Notes: generated from the letters alone by a model not told the origin. A stretch of DNA of 13,169 bases from Opacimonas sp040514355 (GCA_040514355.1 JBEVCF010000029.1:1-13169); one strand, 5' to 3'. Counted from the first letter of the stretch, positions 6,506-13,169 are shown. Made by a program: numbers and translations.

Positions 6506-8272
6506 ATGCGCACAGATTATTGCGGCAACATCAATGCCGATCATATCGATCAAACCGTGACTTTATTTGGCTGGGTTAACAAACGACGCGACTTGGGCGG
6601 TGTTATCTTTTTGGATCTTCGCGACCGTGAAGGGATTGTCCAAGTGGTTTACGACCCCGATATTGAAGATGTGTTCGCTACTGCAAACAGCGTGCGCAAT
6701 GAGTATTGTGTCAAATTAACCGGTCTAGTGCGTCGCCGTCCAGAGTCACAAATCAATGCTGATATGCGCACCGGTGAAATTGAGATCTTAGGTAAATCAC
6801 TAGAGATTTTAAATAAATCAGCTGCGTTGCCATTGGATTGGAACCAAGAAAATTCCGAAGAACAACGCTTAAAATATCGTTATTTAGATTTGCGTCGTCC
6901 CGTTATGACCGAACGCTTGTTATTCCGTTCGAAGGTGACGGGCGCGGTGCGTCGTTTCCTAGAAGACGCGGGTTTCTTGGATATCGAAACGCCGATTCTA
7001 ACCAAAGCGACACCAGAAGGGGCACGAGATTACCTTGTACCGTCACGTACGCACAAAGGACAATTCTTTGCTTTGCCGCAATCTCCTCAGTTATTCAAAC
7101 AATTACTGATGATGTCGGGCATGGATCGCTATTACCAAATCGTCAAATGTTTTCGTGATGAAGATTTGCGTGCTGATCGTCAGCCTGAATTTACCCAAAT
7201 CGATATAGAAACGACCTTCTTGGATGCGGAAGGCGTCATGGCCATCACTGAAAAAATGATCCGTGAGTTGTTCCAAACTATGCTCAACGTTGATTTAGGG
7301 GATTTCCCTCGCATGAGCTATGCCCAAGCGATGCAAGATTACGGCTCAGATAAACCTGACTTGCGCAATCCACTAAAAATTGTCGATGTGGCGGATATTC
7401 TCGCTAATGTTGATTTTAAAGTGTTCGCGGGGCCTGCTAATGATCCAAAAGGACGCGTCGCTTTATTATGTGTGCCTGGTGGCGCAAGTTTATCGCGCAA
7501 GCAGATTGATGGTTATGCCGAGTTTGCGGGGATCTATGGCGCCAAAGGCTTGGCATGGATGAAGGTCAACGATCTTGCCGCCGGCGCAGAGGGTGTCCAA
7601 TCTCCCATTGCGAAATTTTTAAACCCTGAAGTGATCGGTGAATTGTTGACGCGTAGTGGTGCACAAACCGGCGACATCTTATTGTTTGGTTCTGATACTT
7701 ATTCTGTGGTTACTGAATCACTCGGTGCTTTGCGCTTGAAACTAGGTGAAGATCTTGGATTAAATGAAGGTGAATGGAAACCATTATGGGTCGTTGATTT
7801 CCCAATGTTTGAGGAAATCGATGGGCAATTCCACGCGTTGCACCATCCATTTACGGCACCACGTGATATGACCCCTGAGGAATTAGCCGCTAACCCTGGT
7901 TCGGCGTTATCGAATGCGTATGACATGGTTTTGAATGGCTGTGAATTAGGCGGTGGCTCAGTGCGTATCCACGACCAAGCAATGCAGGCGCAAGTATTTG
8001 ATATTTTAGGTATTAGCAAAGAAGAAGCTGAAGCGAAGTTTGGGTTCTTACTTGAGGCGCTCCGCTATGGTACACCACCTCATGCTGGACTCGCGTTTGG
8101 TTTGGACCGCTTGGTGATGTTGATGACCGGTGCGACGTCAATTCGCGACGTCATGGCTTTCCCAAAGACGACGACTGCAGCTTGTCCATTAACTTCTGCA
8201 CCCGGTGAAGCCAATCCTGACCAACTGACTGAGCTGGCGATTGCGACTACGGTACAAACAACAGAAGAATAG
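6506..8272 (+). CDS. aspS: Aspartyl-tRNA synthetase, bacterial type
   Basis: This 588-residue class II synthetase charges tRNA-Asp with aspartate. The N-terminus MRTDYCGNINADH matches E. coli AspS (MRTEYCG...), which is 590 residues. An OB-fold anticodon-binding domain (about 1-105, with FGWVNKRRDLGG and DLRDREGIVQVV) is followed by the catalytic core. That core has motif 2 CFRDEDLRADRQPEFTQID (215-233), the bacterial GAD insertion (about 290-410) and motif 3 GLAFGLDRLVMLMTG (528-542). The reading frame is open back to a GTG at 6422, but that would add 28 unrelated residues and lie upstream of the likely promoter -10. AGGG (6496-6499) stands six bases before the ATG at 6506, so I take that start. 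It leads an operon with nudB three bases downstream. Sequence alone does not show whether the enzyme also charges tRNA-Asn. Confidence 0.97.
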   Translation: MRTDYCGNINADHIDQTVTLFGWVNKRRDLGGVIFLDLRDREGIVQVVYDPDIEDVFATANSVRNEYCVKLTGLVRRRPESQINADMRTGEIEILGKSLEILNKSAALPLDWNQENSEEQRLKYRYLDLRRPVMTERLLFRSKVTGAVRRFLEDAGFLDIETPILTKATPEGARDYLVPSRTHKGQFFALPQSPQLFKQLLMMSGMDRYYQIVKCFRDEDLRADRQPEFTQIDIETTFLDAEGVMAITEKMIRELFQTMLNVDLGDFPRMSYAQAMQDYGSDKPDLRNPLKIVDVADILANVDFKVFAGPANDPKGRVALLCVPGGASLSRKQIDGYAEFAGIYGAKGLAWMKVNDLAAGAEGVQSPIAKFLNPEVIGELLTRSGAQTGDILLFGSDTYSVVTESLGALRLKLGEDLGLNEGEWKPLWVVDFPMFEEIDGQFHALHHPFTAPRDMTPEELAANPGSALSNAYDMVLNGCELGGGSVRIHDQAMQAQVFDILGISKEEAEAKFGFLLEALRYGTPPHAGLAFGLDRLVMLMTGATSIRDVMAFPKTTTAACPLTSAPGEANPDQLTELAIATTVQTTEE

Positions 8273-8275
8273 GGT

Positions 8276-8719
8276 ATGTCCTACAAAAGACCAGAATCAG
8301 TCTTGGTGGTGTTGTACAATGAGCATGCGCAAGTGTTGGTCATGCAACGCGATGATGATCCTGACTTTTGGCAATCTGTTACGGGGACTTTGGAGCCCGA
8401 CGAGTCCCCGTTACAAACTGCATACCGGGAGGTAGCAGAAGAAACTGGTATAGTATTGCAACCCGACGACTTTCCTATCCACGATTGTCGCATCACCAAT
8501 CAATACACTATACGCAAACAGTGGTTACATCGTTATCCACCCAATACGGTGTATAATTTCGAATATGTGTTTTGTGCGCAAGTTCCAGCTAATGCGATTA
8601 TTACCTTAACGGAACACACTGCTTATGCCTGGCTAGATAAAACCGCCGCTATCGAAAAAGTTTGGTCATCAACCAACGCAGCTGCAATTGAACGCTTTGT
8701 GCCGGAGTGCGCTGTATGA
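8276..8719 (+). CDS. nudB: Dihydroneopterin triphosphate diphosphatase (Nudix hydrolase NudB)
   Basis: This 147-residue cytoplasmic hydrolase (E. coli NudB has 150) is expected to remove pyrophosphate from dihydroneopterin triphosphate, an early step of folate synthesis. The Nudix box G-x5-E-x7-REVxEExGI is complete at residues 37-59, from Gly37 through Glu43 to Arg51-Glu52 and Glu55-Glu56, the metal-binding glutamates. The upstream context DDPDFWQSVTGTLE and the RYPPNTVYNFEYVFCAQV region resemble NudB rather than other Nudix families. It starts three bases after the aspS stop, and its TGA overlaps the ruvC ATG (ATGA), so translation is probably coupled. In E. coli yebC lies between nudB and ruvC; here it is absent. 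Confidence 0.93.
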   Translation: MSYKRPESVLVVLYNEHAQVLVMQRDDDPDFWQSVTGTLEPDESPLQTAYREVAEETGIVLQPDDFPIHDCRITNQYTIRKQWLHRYPPNTVYNFEYVFCAQVPANAIITLTEHTAYAWLDKTAAIEKVWSSTNAAAIERFVPECAV

Positions 8720-9240
8720 GTATTATCCTTGGCATTGATCCTGGTTCACGTATTACCGGTTATGGCATTGTCAAACAAACAGGCAACCAGTTTACGTACG
8801 TCTCCAGTGGTTGTATCAAAACGTATGGCGATGAATTAGCCGGTCGTTTGCAACAAATTTTTGCTGGGGTGAGTGAGATCATTCAACAGCACCAACCTAA
8901 AGAGTTTGCCATCGAACAAGTGTTTATGGCCAAAAATCCAGATTCTGCGCTCAAACTTGGCCAAGCACGTGGTTCTGCGATTGTTGCAGCAACACAATTC
9001 GATTTGCCTGTGCATGAATACTCTGCCCGGCAAATTAAACAATCTGTGGTGGGTAAAGGCAGCGCGGATAAGGCGCAGGTACAGCACATGGTACGTCATT
9101 TATTAAAATTACCCGGCACCCCGCAAGCTGATGCTGCAGATGCACTTGCAGTTGCGCTGTGTCACGGGCATACTCGACAGAGCCTATTGGCCATGTCTGG
9201 ACAAGCGAGTAAAACGGTGCGAGGCCGTTTACGCGACTAA
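8716..9240 (+). CDS. ruvC: Holliday junction endonuclease RuvC
   Basis: This 174-residue nuclease (E. coli has 173) cuts four-way DNA junctions during recombinational repair, working with RuvAB. The four catalytic acidic residues are all present: Asp8 in LGIDPGS, Glu67 in AIEQVFMAK, and Asp139 and Asp142 in PQADAADAL. KLGQARG and QVKQxVVG-type stretches (ARQIKQSVVGKGSA) are also as expected. The chosen ATG at 8716 gives MSIILGIDPG, aligning with E. coli MAIILGIDPG, and has GGAG (8704-8707) eight bases upstream. The frame is open to a GTG at 8707, which would add three residues. The gene overlaps nudB by four bases and is followed after 26 bases by ruvA. Confidence 0.97.
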   Translation: MSIILGIDPGSRITGYGIVKQTGNQFTYVSSGCIKTYGDELAGRLQQIFAGVSEIIQQHQPKEFAIEQVFMAKNPDSALKLGQARGSAIVAATQFDLPVHEYSARQIKQSVVGKGSADKAQVQHMVRHLLKLPGTPQADAADALAVALCHGHTRQSLLAMSGQASKTVRGRLRD

Positions 9241-9265
9241 ACAAAAATAATAATAGAGAACCGCA

Positions 9266-9889
9266 ATGATTGGATTAATTACCGGTAAAATTTTAGCCAA
9301 ACAACCGCCTGAGATTTTGATTGAAGCCGGCGGGTTAGGCTATGAAGTTAATATGCCGATGACCAGTATTTATCAACTTCCTGAGATAGGCGAAATTGCA
9401 ACAGTGTTTACGCATTTTGTCGTCCGTGAAGATGCGCAGTTACTCTTTGGTTTTGCGGACCAACAAGAACGCACGGTATTTCGTGAGTTGATCAAAGCCA
9501 ATGGCGTAGGCCCTAAATTAGCCCTCACCATTTTATCGGGTATGTCTGCAGCGCAACTAATTCAATGTGTGGGTTTTGAGGATGTCACCACGTTGGTAAA
9601 ATTACCCGGTGTTGGCAAGAAAACGGCTGAACGCTTGGTGGTTGAACTCAAAGACCGCCTCGCAAAACTCAATTTAACGCAAGCAGGAGATGCCGTCACG
9701 CTTCCTGGTACCGCCAATATCACGCATGATACGGTCATTCCAGTCAATGATGTACGTGAAGAGGCCTTGAGTGCATTAGTCGCCTTAGGTTACAAACCAG
9801 CCCAAGCCAGCAAGATTATTCAACAGGTATATCAAGAAGATCACAGCAGTGAGACCTTGATCCGTGAAGCCTTACGCTCAATGGTATAA
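9266..9889 (+). CDS. ruvA: Holliday junction branch migration DNA-binding subunit RuvA
   Basis: This 207-residue protein (E. coli 203) forms tetramers that hold the Holliday junction in an open square and load RuvB rings on its arms. Domain I is an OB fold starting MIGLITGKIL. Domain II has two helix-hairpin-helix motifs, IKANGVGPKLALTILSG (76-92) and VKLPGVGKKTAERLVVELKDRL (about 111-132), which bind DNA backbone. After a flexible linker rich in Thr, Gly and Val, domain III (about 160-207, DVREEALSALVALGYKPAQA) contacts RuvB. It lies 26 bases after ruvC, with an AGAGAA ribosome site, and two bases before ruvB. Confidence 0.97.
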   Translation: MIGLITGKILAKQPPEILIEAGGLGYEVNMPMTSIYQLPEIGEIATVFTHFVVREDAQLLFGFADQQERTVFRELIKANGVGPKLALTILSGMSAAQLIQCVGFEDVTTLVKLPGVGKKTAERLVVELKDRLAKLNLTQAGDAVTLPGTANITHDTVIPVNDVREEALSALVALGYKPAQASKIIQQVYQEDHSSETLIREALRSMV

Positions 9890-9891
9890 GT

Positions 9892-10896
9892 ATGATAGAA
9901 GAAGATCGCCTCATCCAAGCAACGGCCAAACACGAAGATGAAGCAGTTGACCGTGCTATTCGTCCTAAAACACTAGACGACTATACCGGTCAGCCTCATG
10001 TGTGTGAGCAGATGGAAATCTTTATCGAGGCGGCACGGGGTCGTAACGACGCTTTAGATCATTTATTGATTTTTGGTCCTCCAGGTTTAGGCAAAACCAC
10101 GTTGGCAAATATCGTCGCCAACGAGATGGGGGTCAATATCAAGACTACGTCGGGACCGGTCTTAGAAAAAGCGGGGGATCTCGCTGCCTTGTTAACCAAC
10201 TTAGAAGAAAACGATGTGTTGTTCGTAGACGAGATCCACCGTCTAAGCCCGGTGGTGGAAGAGGTGCTATACCCCGCCATGGAAGATTACCAATTGGATA
10301 TTATGATTGGTGAAGGTCCCGCTGCGCGTTCAATCAAACTCGATTTACCGCCCTTTACCTTAATTGGAGCCACTACCCGAGCGGGCTCTTTGACCTCACC
10401 GCTGCGTGACCGCTTTGGGATTGTACAACGCTTGGAGTTTTATAATATCGAGGATTTAACCGATATCATTCTGCGTTCAGCCAAATACCTGGATATGGAG
10501 ATGGTACAAGAAGGCGCGGTTGAGGTCGCTAAACGTGCGCGTGGTACCCCAAGAATTGCCAATCGCTTATTGCGACGAGTCAGAGATTACGCCCAGATCA
10601 AAGCCGATGGCAAAGTCAATGCCGATATCGCCGCCAAAGCCTTAGATATGTTGGATGTGGATAAAGAGGGCTTTGACTTTATGGACCGCAAGCTCCTCGA
10701 AGCAATTATTGATAAGTTTAACGGTGGACCCGTTGGTTTAGATAATTTAGCGGCTGCAATTGGTGAAGAAAAAGAAACGATTGAGGACGTGATTGAGCCT
10801 TACTTAATCCAACAAGGCTTTTTACAGCGTACTCCACGTGGGCGCATTGCATCGCAGCGCGCATACTTACATTTAGGGTTTACACCAAAAACGTGA
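9892..10896 (+). CDS. ruvB: Holliday junction branch migration ATPase RuvB
   Basis: This 334-residue AAA+ motor (E. coli 336) forms hexameric rings that pump DNA through the RuvA-bound junction. Visible elements are Walker A GPPGLGKTT (62-70), Walker B VLFVDEIHRLS with Asp113-Glu114, the sensor region LIGATTRAG, and the arginine-finger segment SPLRDRFG. A winged-helix C-terminal domain follows, with GGPVGLDNLAAAIGEE and EPYLIQQGFLQRTPRGR. The protein is nearly identical to E. coli RuvB across the core. It is the last gene of the aspS-ruvB unit. No plus-strand intrinsic terminator follows: the hairpin 20 bases downstream has its U-run on the minus strand. Read-through into ybgC-tol is therefore possible. 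Confidence 0.98.
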   Translation: MIEEDRLIQATAKHEDEAVDRAIRPKTLDDYTGQPHVCEQMEIFIEAARGRNDALDHLLIFGPPGLGKTTLANIVANEMGVNIKTTSGPVLEKAGDLAALLTNLEENDVLFVDEIHRLSPVVEEVLYPAMEDYQLDIMIGEGPAARSIKLDLPPFTLIGATTRAGSLTSPLRDRFGIVQRLEFYNIEDLTDIILRSAKYLDMEMVQEGAVEVAKRARGTPRIANRLLRRVRDYAQIKADGKVNADIAAKALDMLDVDKEGFDFMDRKLLEAIIDKFNGGPVGLDNLAAAIGEEKETIEDVIEPYLIQQGFLQRTPRGRIASQRAYLHLGFTPKT

Positions 10897-10908
10897 TGCG
10901 TAAAACAT

Positions 10909-10935
10909 AAAAAAAAGCCCACCAGGGCGGTGGGC
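10909..10935 (-). terminator. Intrinsic terminator on the minus strand
   Basis: On the minus strand GCCCACC (10935-10929), a five-base loop GCCCT and GGTGGGC (10923-10917) form a perfect 7-bp GC-rich stem followed by eight T (10916-10909). On the plus strand the same stem is followed by AAAAACAAG, so it works in one direction only, against transcripts coming leftward. It is the natural 3' end of the candidate small RNA and does not terminate ruvB. Confidence 0.88.
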
Positions 10936-11010
10936 AAAAACAAGTGTTTCAATAAAACAATAAACAACAATGTTTAGGGGTACAAATTGAAGCAAACACA
11001 CTCAATTCAT
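10909..11010 (-). ncRNA. Candidate small RNA of about 100 nt, antisense orientation between ruvB and ybgC
   Basis: A near-consensus minus-strand promoter (TATAAT at 11023-11018) predicts transcription from about 11010. A strong minus-strand intrinsic terminator ends it at about 10909. No minus-strand gene lies within or just after this stretch, so the unit looks like an independent small RNA. Predicted structure from the 5' end: an AU-rich hairpin AATTGA/TCAATT (11007-11002 with 10990-10985), a CCCCUAAACA segment, a long U- and UUG-rich apparently unpaired part (about 10972-10951), then the terminator. AUUGAAACAC near 10953-10944 can compete for the 5' region. The unpaired U-rich body plus a terminator with a long U-tail is typical of Hfq-dependent regulatory RNAs. 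It contains no credible reading frame: the first AUG is followed by a stop after one codon. I do not recognise it as a named RNA. Ends are predictions. Confidence 0.6.
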
Positions 11011-11017
11011 GAAGCGC

Positions 11018-11045
11018 ATTATAGTGTGGTTTGACCATTTGACAA
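11018..11045 (-). promoter_or_regulatory. Strong sigma-70 promoter of the candidate small RNA
   Basis: On the minus strand TTGTCA (11045-11040, five of six consensus bases) and TATAAT (11023-11018, six of six) are separated by 16 bases. This is the best promoter match noticed in the window. It points away from ybgC toward the terminator at 10935-10909. Confidence 0.7.
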
Positions 11046-11067
11046 CTCAAAATATTTGCAACATAAA
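11039..11067 (+). promoter_or_regulatory. Predicted promoter of the ybgC-tolQRA operon
   Basis: TTGACA (11039-11044, full consensus) and CATAAA (11062-11067, four of six) are separated by 17 bases. Its -35 bases overlap the -35 of the minus-strand promoter (shared TTGACAA). Transcription would start near 11074, only about eight bases before the ybgC ATG, which would leave almost no leader. A start further upstream or read-through from ruvB is therefore also possible. Confidence 0.45.
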
Positions 11068-11081
11068 GATTAGATTTTTTA

Positions 11082-11492
11082 ATGGATAGTAAGTTACCCC
11101 ATCAATTTAACATTCGCGTGTACTATGAAGATACTGACGCTGGCGGTATTGTGTATTATGCGAATTACTTGAAGTTTTTCGAACGAGGCCGCAGTGAATT
11201 TGTACGCAATTTAGGCGTTTCTCAGCAACAATTATTAGCAGATGATATCGCATTTGTGGTTAAAAAAATTAATATGGAGAATCATCGTCCAGCCTTATTT
11301 GAACAAGAAATAACCGTCCATACTGCGATCAGCGAACTTAAACGCGTATCGATGGTCTTTACTCAAACAATTACACATAATGATATCCTATTGGTATCAG
11401 CTGAGGTTCAGGTTGCCTGCGTTAATTTGAGCAAAATGAAACCTTGTGCGATCCCTGTGGCTTTATATAAGGAATGTTTACGTGTCGACTGA
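11082..11492 (+). CDS. ybgC: Tol-Pal-associated acyl-CoA thioesterase YbgC
   Basis: This 136-residue hotdog-fold thioesterase (E. coli 134) is the customary first gene of the tol-pal operon. It hydrolyses acyl-CoA thioesters and is linked to phospholipid metabolism at the inner membrane. The active-site segment VYYEDTDAGGIVYYANY (13-29) contains Asp19, the counterpart of catalytic Asp18 in E. coli. Where E. coli has VYHASY this protein has VYYANY, a common variant. The ending LSKMKPCAIPVALY matches the family. No clear ribosome site precedes the ATG (AAAGATTAGATTTTTTA), which is odd for the head of an essential-type operon. The 3' end overlaps the tolQ start by eleven bases. Confidence 0.94.
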   Translation: MDSKLPHQFNIRVYYEDTDAGGIVYYANYLKFFERGRSEFVRNLGVSQQQLLADDIAFVVKKINMENHRPALFEQEITVHTAISELKRVSMVFTQTITHNDILLVSAEVQVACVNLSKMKPCAIPVALYKECLRVD

Positions 11493-12156
11493 TATGTCTT
11501 TTATTGGTTTGTTTTTACAAGCCAGTTTAGTGGTACAACTAGTGATGGTGCTATTGATTGTGATTTCAATCACGTCTTGGGCCTTCATTATCCAACGCTC
11601 ACGCGCCTTGAAATATGCTAAATCGTCTTTAGACGAGTTTGAAGAAACCTTCTGGTCAGGCGCAGATTTAAACAAGTTATATCAAAGCTTGGCCAGTCAA
11701 TCTCACATCTCTGGTGTAGATAGTATTTATGTTGCCGGTTTTCGCGAGTTTGTGCGGTTGCGCAAATCTAACGCGCAAGGGGATGTAGTCGTTGAGGGCG
11801 CAGCGCGTTCTATGCGCGTGGCATTGTCACGTGAAGTCGATATGTTGGAATCGCGATTATCTTTTTTGGCTACGGCAGGGTCTATTTCTCCCTATATCGG
11901 TCTGTTTGGAACGGTATGGGGGATCATGAATGCGTTTATTGCACTGGGGCAGGTCCAACAAGCGACACTGGCCATGGTGGCTCCTGGGATAGCGGAAGCG
12001 TTGATTGCAACAGCGATAGGCTTGTTTGCAGCGATCCCTGCGGTGATTGCCTATAACAAATTTAGCAACCAAGTTGAAAAAATTGAAAACGGTTATGCAA
12101 ACTTCATGGAAGAGTTTGTAGCGATTTTACAACGTCAATCCATTCCGAGTGCATAA
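11482..12156 (+). CDS. tolQ: Tol-Pal proton-channel subunit TolQ
   Basis: This 224-residue inner-membrane protein (E. coli 230) forms, with TolR, the proton-driven motor that energises TolA for outer-membrane constriction at division. TM1 is about 14-37, followed by a cytoplasmic loop containing FVRLRKSNAQGDVVVEGAARSMRVALSRE (90-118). TM2 is about 128-152 (SISPYIGLFGTVWGIM) and TM3 about 164-192 (VAPGIAEALIATAIGLFAAIPAV). The GTG at 11482 is the best start: AAGGA (11469-11473) lies eight bases upstream, and it gives MSTDMSFIGLFLQAS, aligning with E. coli MTDMNILDLFLKAS. An ATG at 11494 has no ribosome site. The GTG start puts it inside the ybgC 3' end, so translation is likely coupled. Confidence 0.96.
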   Translation: MSTDMSFIGLFLQASLVVQLVMVLLIVISITSWAFIIQRSRALKYAKSSLDEFEETFWSGADLNKLYQSLASQSHISGVDSIYVAGFREFVRLRKSNAQGDVVVEGAARSMRVALSREVDMLESRLSFLATAGSISPYIGLFGTVWGIMNAFIALGQVQQATLAMVAPGIAEALIATAIGLFAAIPAVIAYNKFSNQVEKIENGYANFMEEFVAILQRQSIPSA

Positions 12157-12158
12157 CT

Positions 12159-12581
12159 ATGTATCAACGTAAAAAGCGCCGTCCAGTATCAGAGATTAAC
12201 GTGGTGCCCTACATTGATGTTATGTTGGTGTTGTTGATTATTTTTATGGTTACTGCGCCCTTAGTGGCACAAGGCGTTAAAGTCGATTTGCCAGACGCCA
12301 ACGCTGAACCCGTTGAGCAAGTAGATGTGCCACCGTTGATTGCATCAATGGATGCACAGGGCTTGTATTATTTGAATGTGGGCGCCGATCCGAAAGCGGC
12401 ATTAACCATTCCTGATTTTATGGCTTTGGTTGAGTTAGAAATGCAAAACCAACCAAACCGCCCCGTAGTTATCAAAGCAGACGGCAGTGTTGCGTATGAT
12501 AAAATTGTACAAATGATGGTCACTTTGCAAAAGGCGGGTGTGCCTTCGGTAGGCTTGATGACGGAGCCGGAAAAGTCATAA
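12159..12581 (+). CDS. tolR: Tol-Pal proton-channel subunit TolR
   Basis: This 140-residue protein (E. coli 142) is anchored by one N-terminal membrane helix (about 18-38), with a periplasmic domain after it. The key proton-carrying aspartate of the ExbD/TolR family is Asp20 in VVPYIDVMLVLLIIF. The short basic N-terminus YQRKKRRP keeps that end in the cytoplasm. VDLPDANAEP follows the helix, and the protein ends KAGVPSVGLMTEPEKS, close to the E. coli ending. It starts two bases after the tolQ stop and is directly followed by tolA. Confidence 0.96.
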   Translation: MYQRKKRRPVSEINVVPYIDVMLVLLIIFMVTAPLVAQGVKVDLPDANAEPVEQVDVPPLIASMDAQGLYYLNVGADPKAALTIPDFMALVELEMQNQPNRPVVIKADGSVAYDKIVQMMVTLQKAGVPSVGLMTEPEKS

Positions 12582-13169
12582 ATGGATAAGCAAGCGCTCA
12601 AAAATGCGGTCATGTCATCCTATGGATTATCGGTGTTATTGCATCTGGGTATTGTATTGTTTTTGGTATTGAGTGTGCGTTTAACGAGTCATACACCTAG
12701 TGTAGAGTTACCTGTTGAAGCGACGCCACAGATTGTCAAAGCGACGTTTATTGACCCAGCCGTCACACAGGCACAGTACGATCGCGAGCAAGCCCAAAAA
12801 CAAGCTGCGGAACGTGCCCGTCAAGAACGCCTTCGTCAGGAACGTGCTGCCGCCAAGAAAAAACGACAAGAGCAGGCGCGTAAAGCAGCAGAGGCCAAGC
12901 AAAAACGCGAAGCCGAAGCAAAAGTGCGACAACAAAAAGAGCTTGAGCGTAAAGCTCAAGCAGCACTTGAACGCAAGCGTGCTGCCGAAGCTGCAGAGCG
13001 CAAGCGCCGTGAAGCAGCGCAAAAAGAACAGGCGCGTAAGGCAGAAGAGCAACGTAAATTAGAGGAAGCATTAGCGGCTGAACAAGCTGTAATTGCAGAG
13101 CAACAGCGACAACGTGTGTTAACAGAAAAACAACGTTACTCGGCGTTGATCAAAGCGACGATCCAACGC
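12582..13169 (+). CDS. tolA: Tol-Pal envelope-spanning protein TolA, 3' end cut by window edge
   Basis: The frame from the ATG at 12582, next to the tolR stop, stays open for 196 codons to the window end. Domain I is a single membrane helix (about 13-36, YGLSVLLHLGIVLFLVLSV) carrying Ser17 and His21, the S-xxx-H motif through which TolA meets TolQR. A short periplasmic link (HTPSVELPVEATPQIVKATFID) leads to a highly charged Arg/Lys/Glu/Gln/Ala helix, about residues 70-180. This has no proline or glycine and is the domain that spans the periplasm. The last residues, RYSALIKATIQR, look like the start of domain III, which binds TolB and Pal. The charged helix is thus shorter than in E. coli TolA (421 residues in all). 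Confidence 0.95.
   Translation, partial: MDKQALKNAVMSSYGLSVLLHLGIVLFLVLSVRLTSHTPSVELPVEATPQIVKATFIDPAVTQAQYDREQAQKQAAERARQERLRQERAAAKKKRQEQARKAAEAKQKREAEAKVRQQKELERKAQAALERKRAAEAAERKRREAAQKEQARKAEEQRKLEEALAAEQAVIAEQQRQRVLTEKQRYSALIKATIQR

Noticed and set aside
10917..10940. Hairpin as a plus-strand terminator of ruvB
   Set aside because: On the plus strand the stem is followed by AAAAACAAG rather than a T-run. The T-run exists only on the minus strand, so it is assigned to the leftward transcript.
10948..11010. Small peptide encoded by the candidate minus-strand RNA
   Set aside because: The first AUG meets a stop after one further codon. A possible GTG or TTG frame of under 20 codons has no ribosome site and no recognisable pattern.
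12708..13071. Several overlapping open frames of about 100 codons on both strands within tolA
   Set aside because: The repetitive GC-biased codons of the charged TolA helix open the alternative frames. They give Leu/Phe-rich or Arg/Lys-rich low-complexity peptides without start signals.

Overview
The window is ordinary gammaproteobacterial chromosome. This rests on protein similarity (YciH, AspS, NudB, RuvC/A/B, YbgC, TolQ/R/A all resemble their Escherichia coli counterparts closely) and on the gene order aspS-nudB-ruvC-ruvA-ruvB-ybgC-tolQ-tolR-tolA. The moderate base composition and the gene order fit a marine or aquatic Alteromonadales-type bacterium, but that is only a guess. No phage, insertion sequence, CRISPR array, tRNA or rRNA was seen.

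Region 1 (1-6400) is an iron-uptake cluster beside a truncated yciH gene. The order is yciH (minus strand, running off the left edge), then fbpA-fbpB-fbpC (plus strand; periplasmic ferric-iron binding protein, fused two-domain permease, ATPase), then a convergent FecA-like TonB-dependent outer-membrane receptor on the minus strand. Both iron transcription units have a convincing Fur box over their promoter. The stop codons of fbpC and the receptor gene overlap in a TTAA. Together they give an outer-membrane importer plus a periplasm-to-cytoplasm ferric-iron ABC transporter, probably made only under iron shortage. No siderophore synthesis gene is present, so the ligand is unknown.

Region 2 (6422-10896) is a housekeeping operon: aspS (aspartyl-tRNA synthetase), nudB (folate-pathway Nudix hydrolase), ruvC (Holliday junction resolvase), and ruvA and ruvB (branch-migration motor). 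Genes are packed with gaps of 3, -4, 26 and 2 bases. The yebC gene that sits between nudB and ruvC in E. coli is absent.

Region 3 (10897-11081) is a 185-base gap that carries the most interesting signal. On the minus strand there is a near-consensus sigma-70 promoter (TTGTCA, 16 bases, TATAAT). About 75 bases downstream of its predicted start is a textbook intrinsic terminator (7-bp GC-rich stem plus eight U). This predicts an unannotated RNA of about 100 nt. The probable ybgC-tol promoter diverges from the same -35 bases.

Region 4 (11082-13169) is the start of the Tol-Pal envelope operon: ybgC (thioesterase), tolQ, tolR and the first 196 codons of tolA. tolB, pal and cpoB presumably lie beyond the right edge. 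The window is well explained by known families. The candidate small RNA is the only element I would call potentially undescribed.
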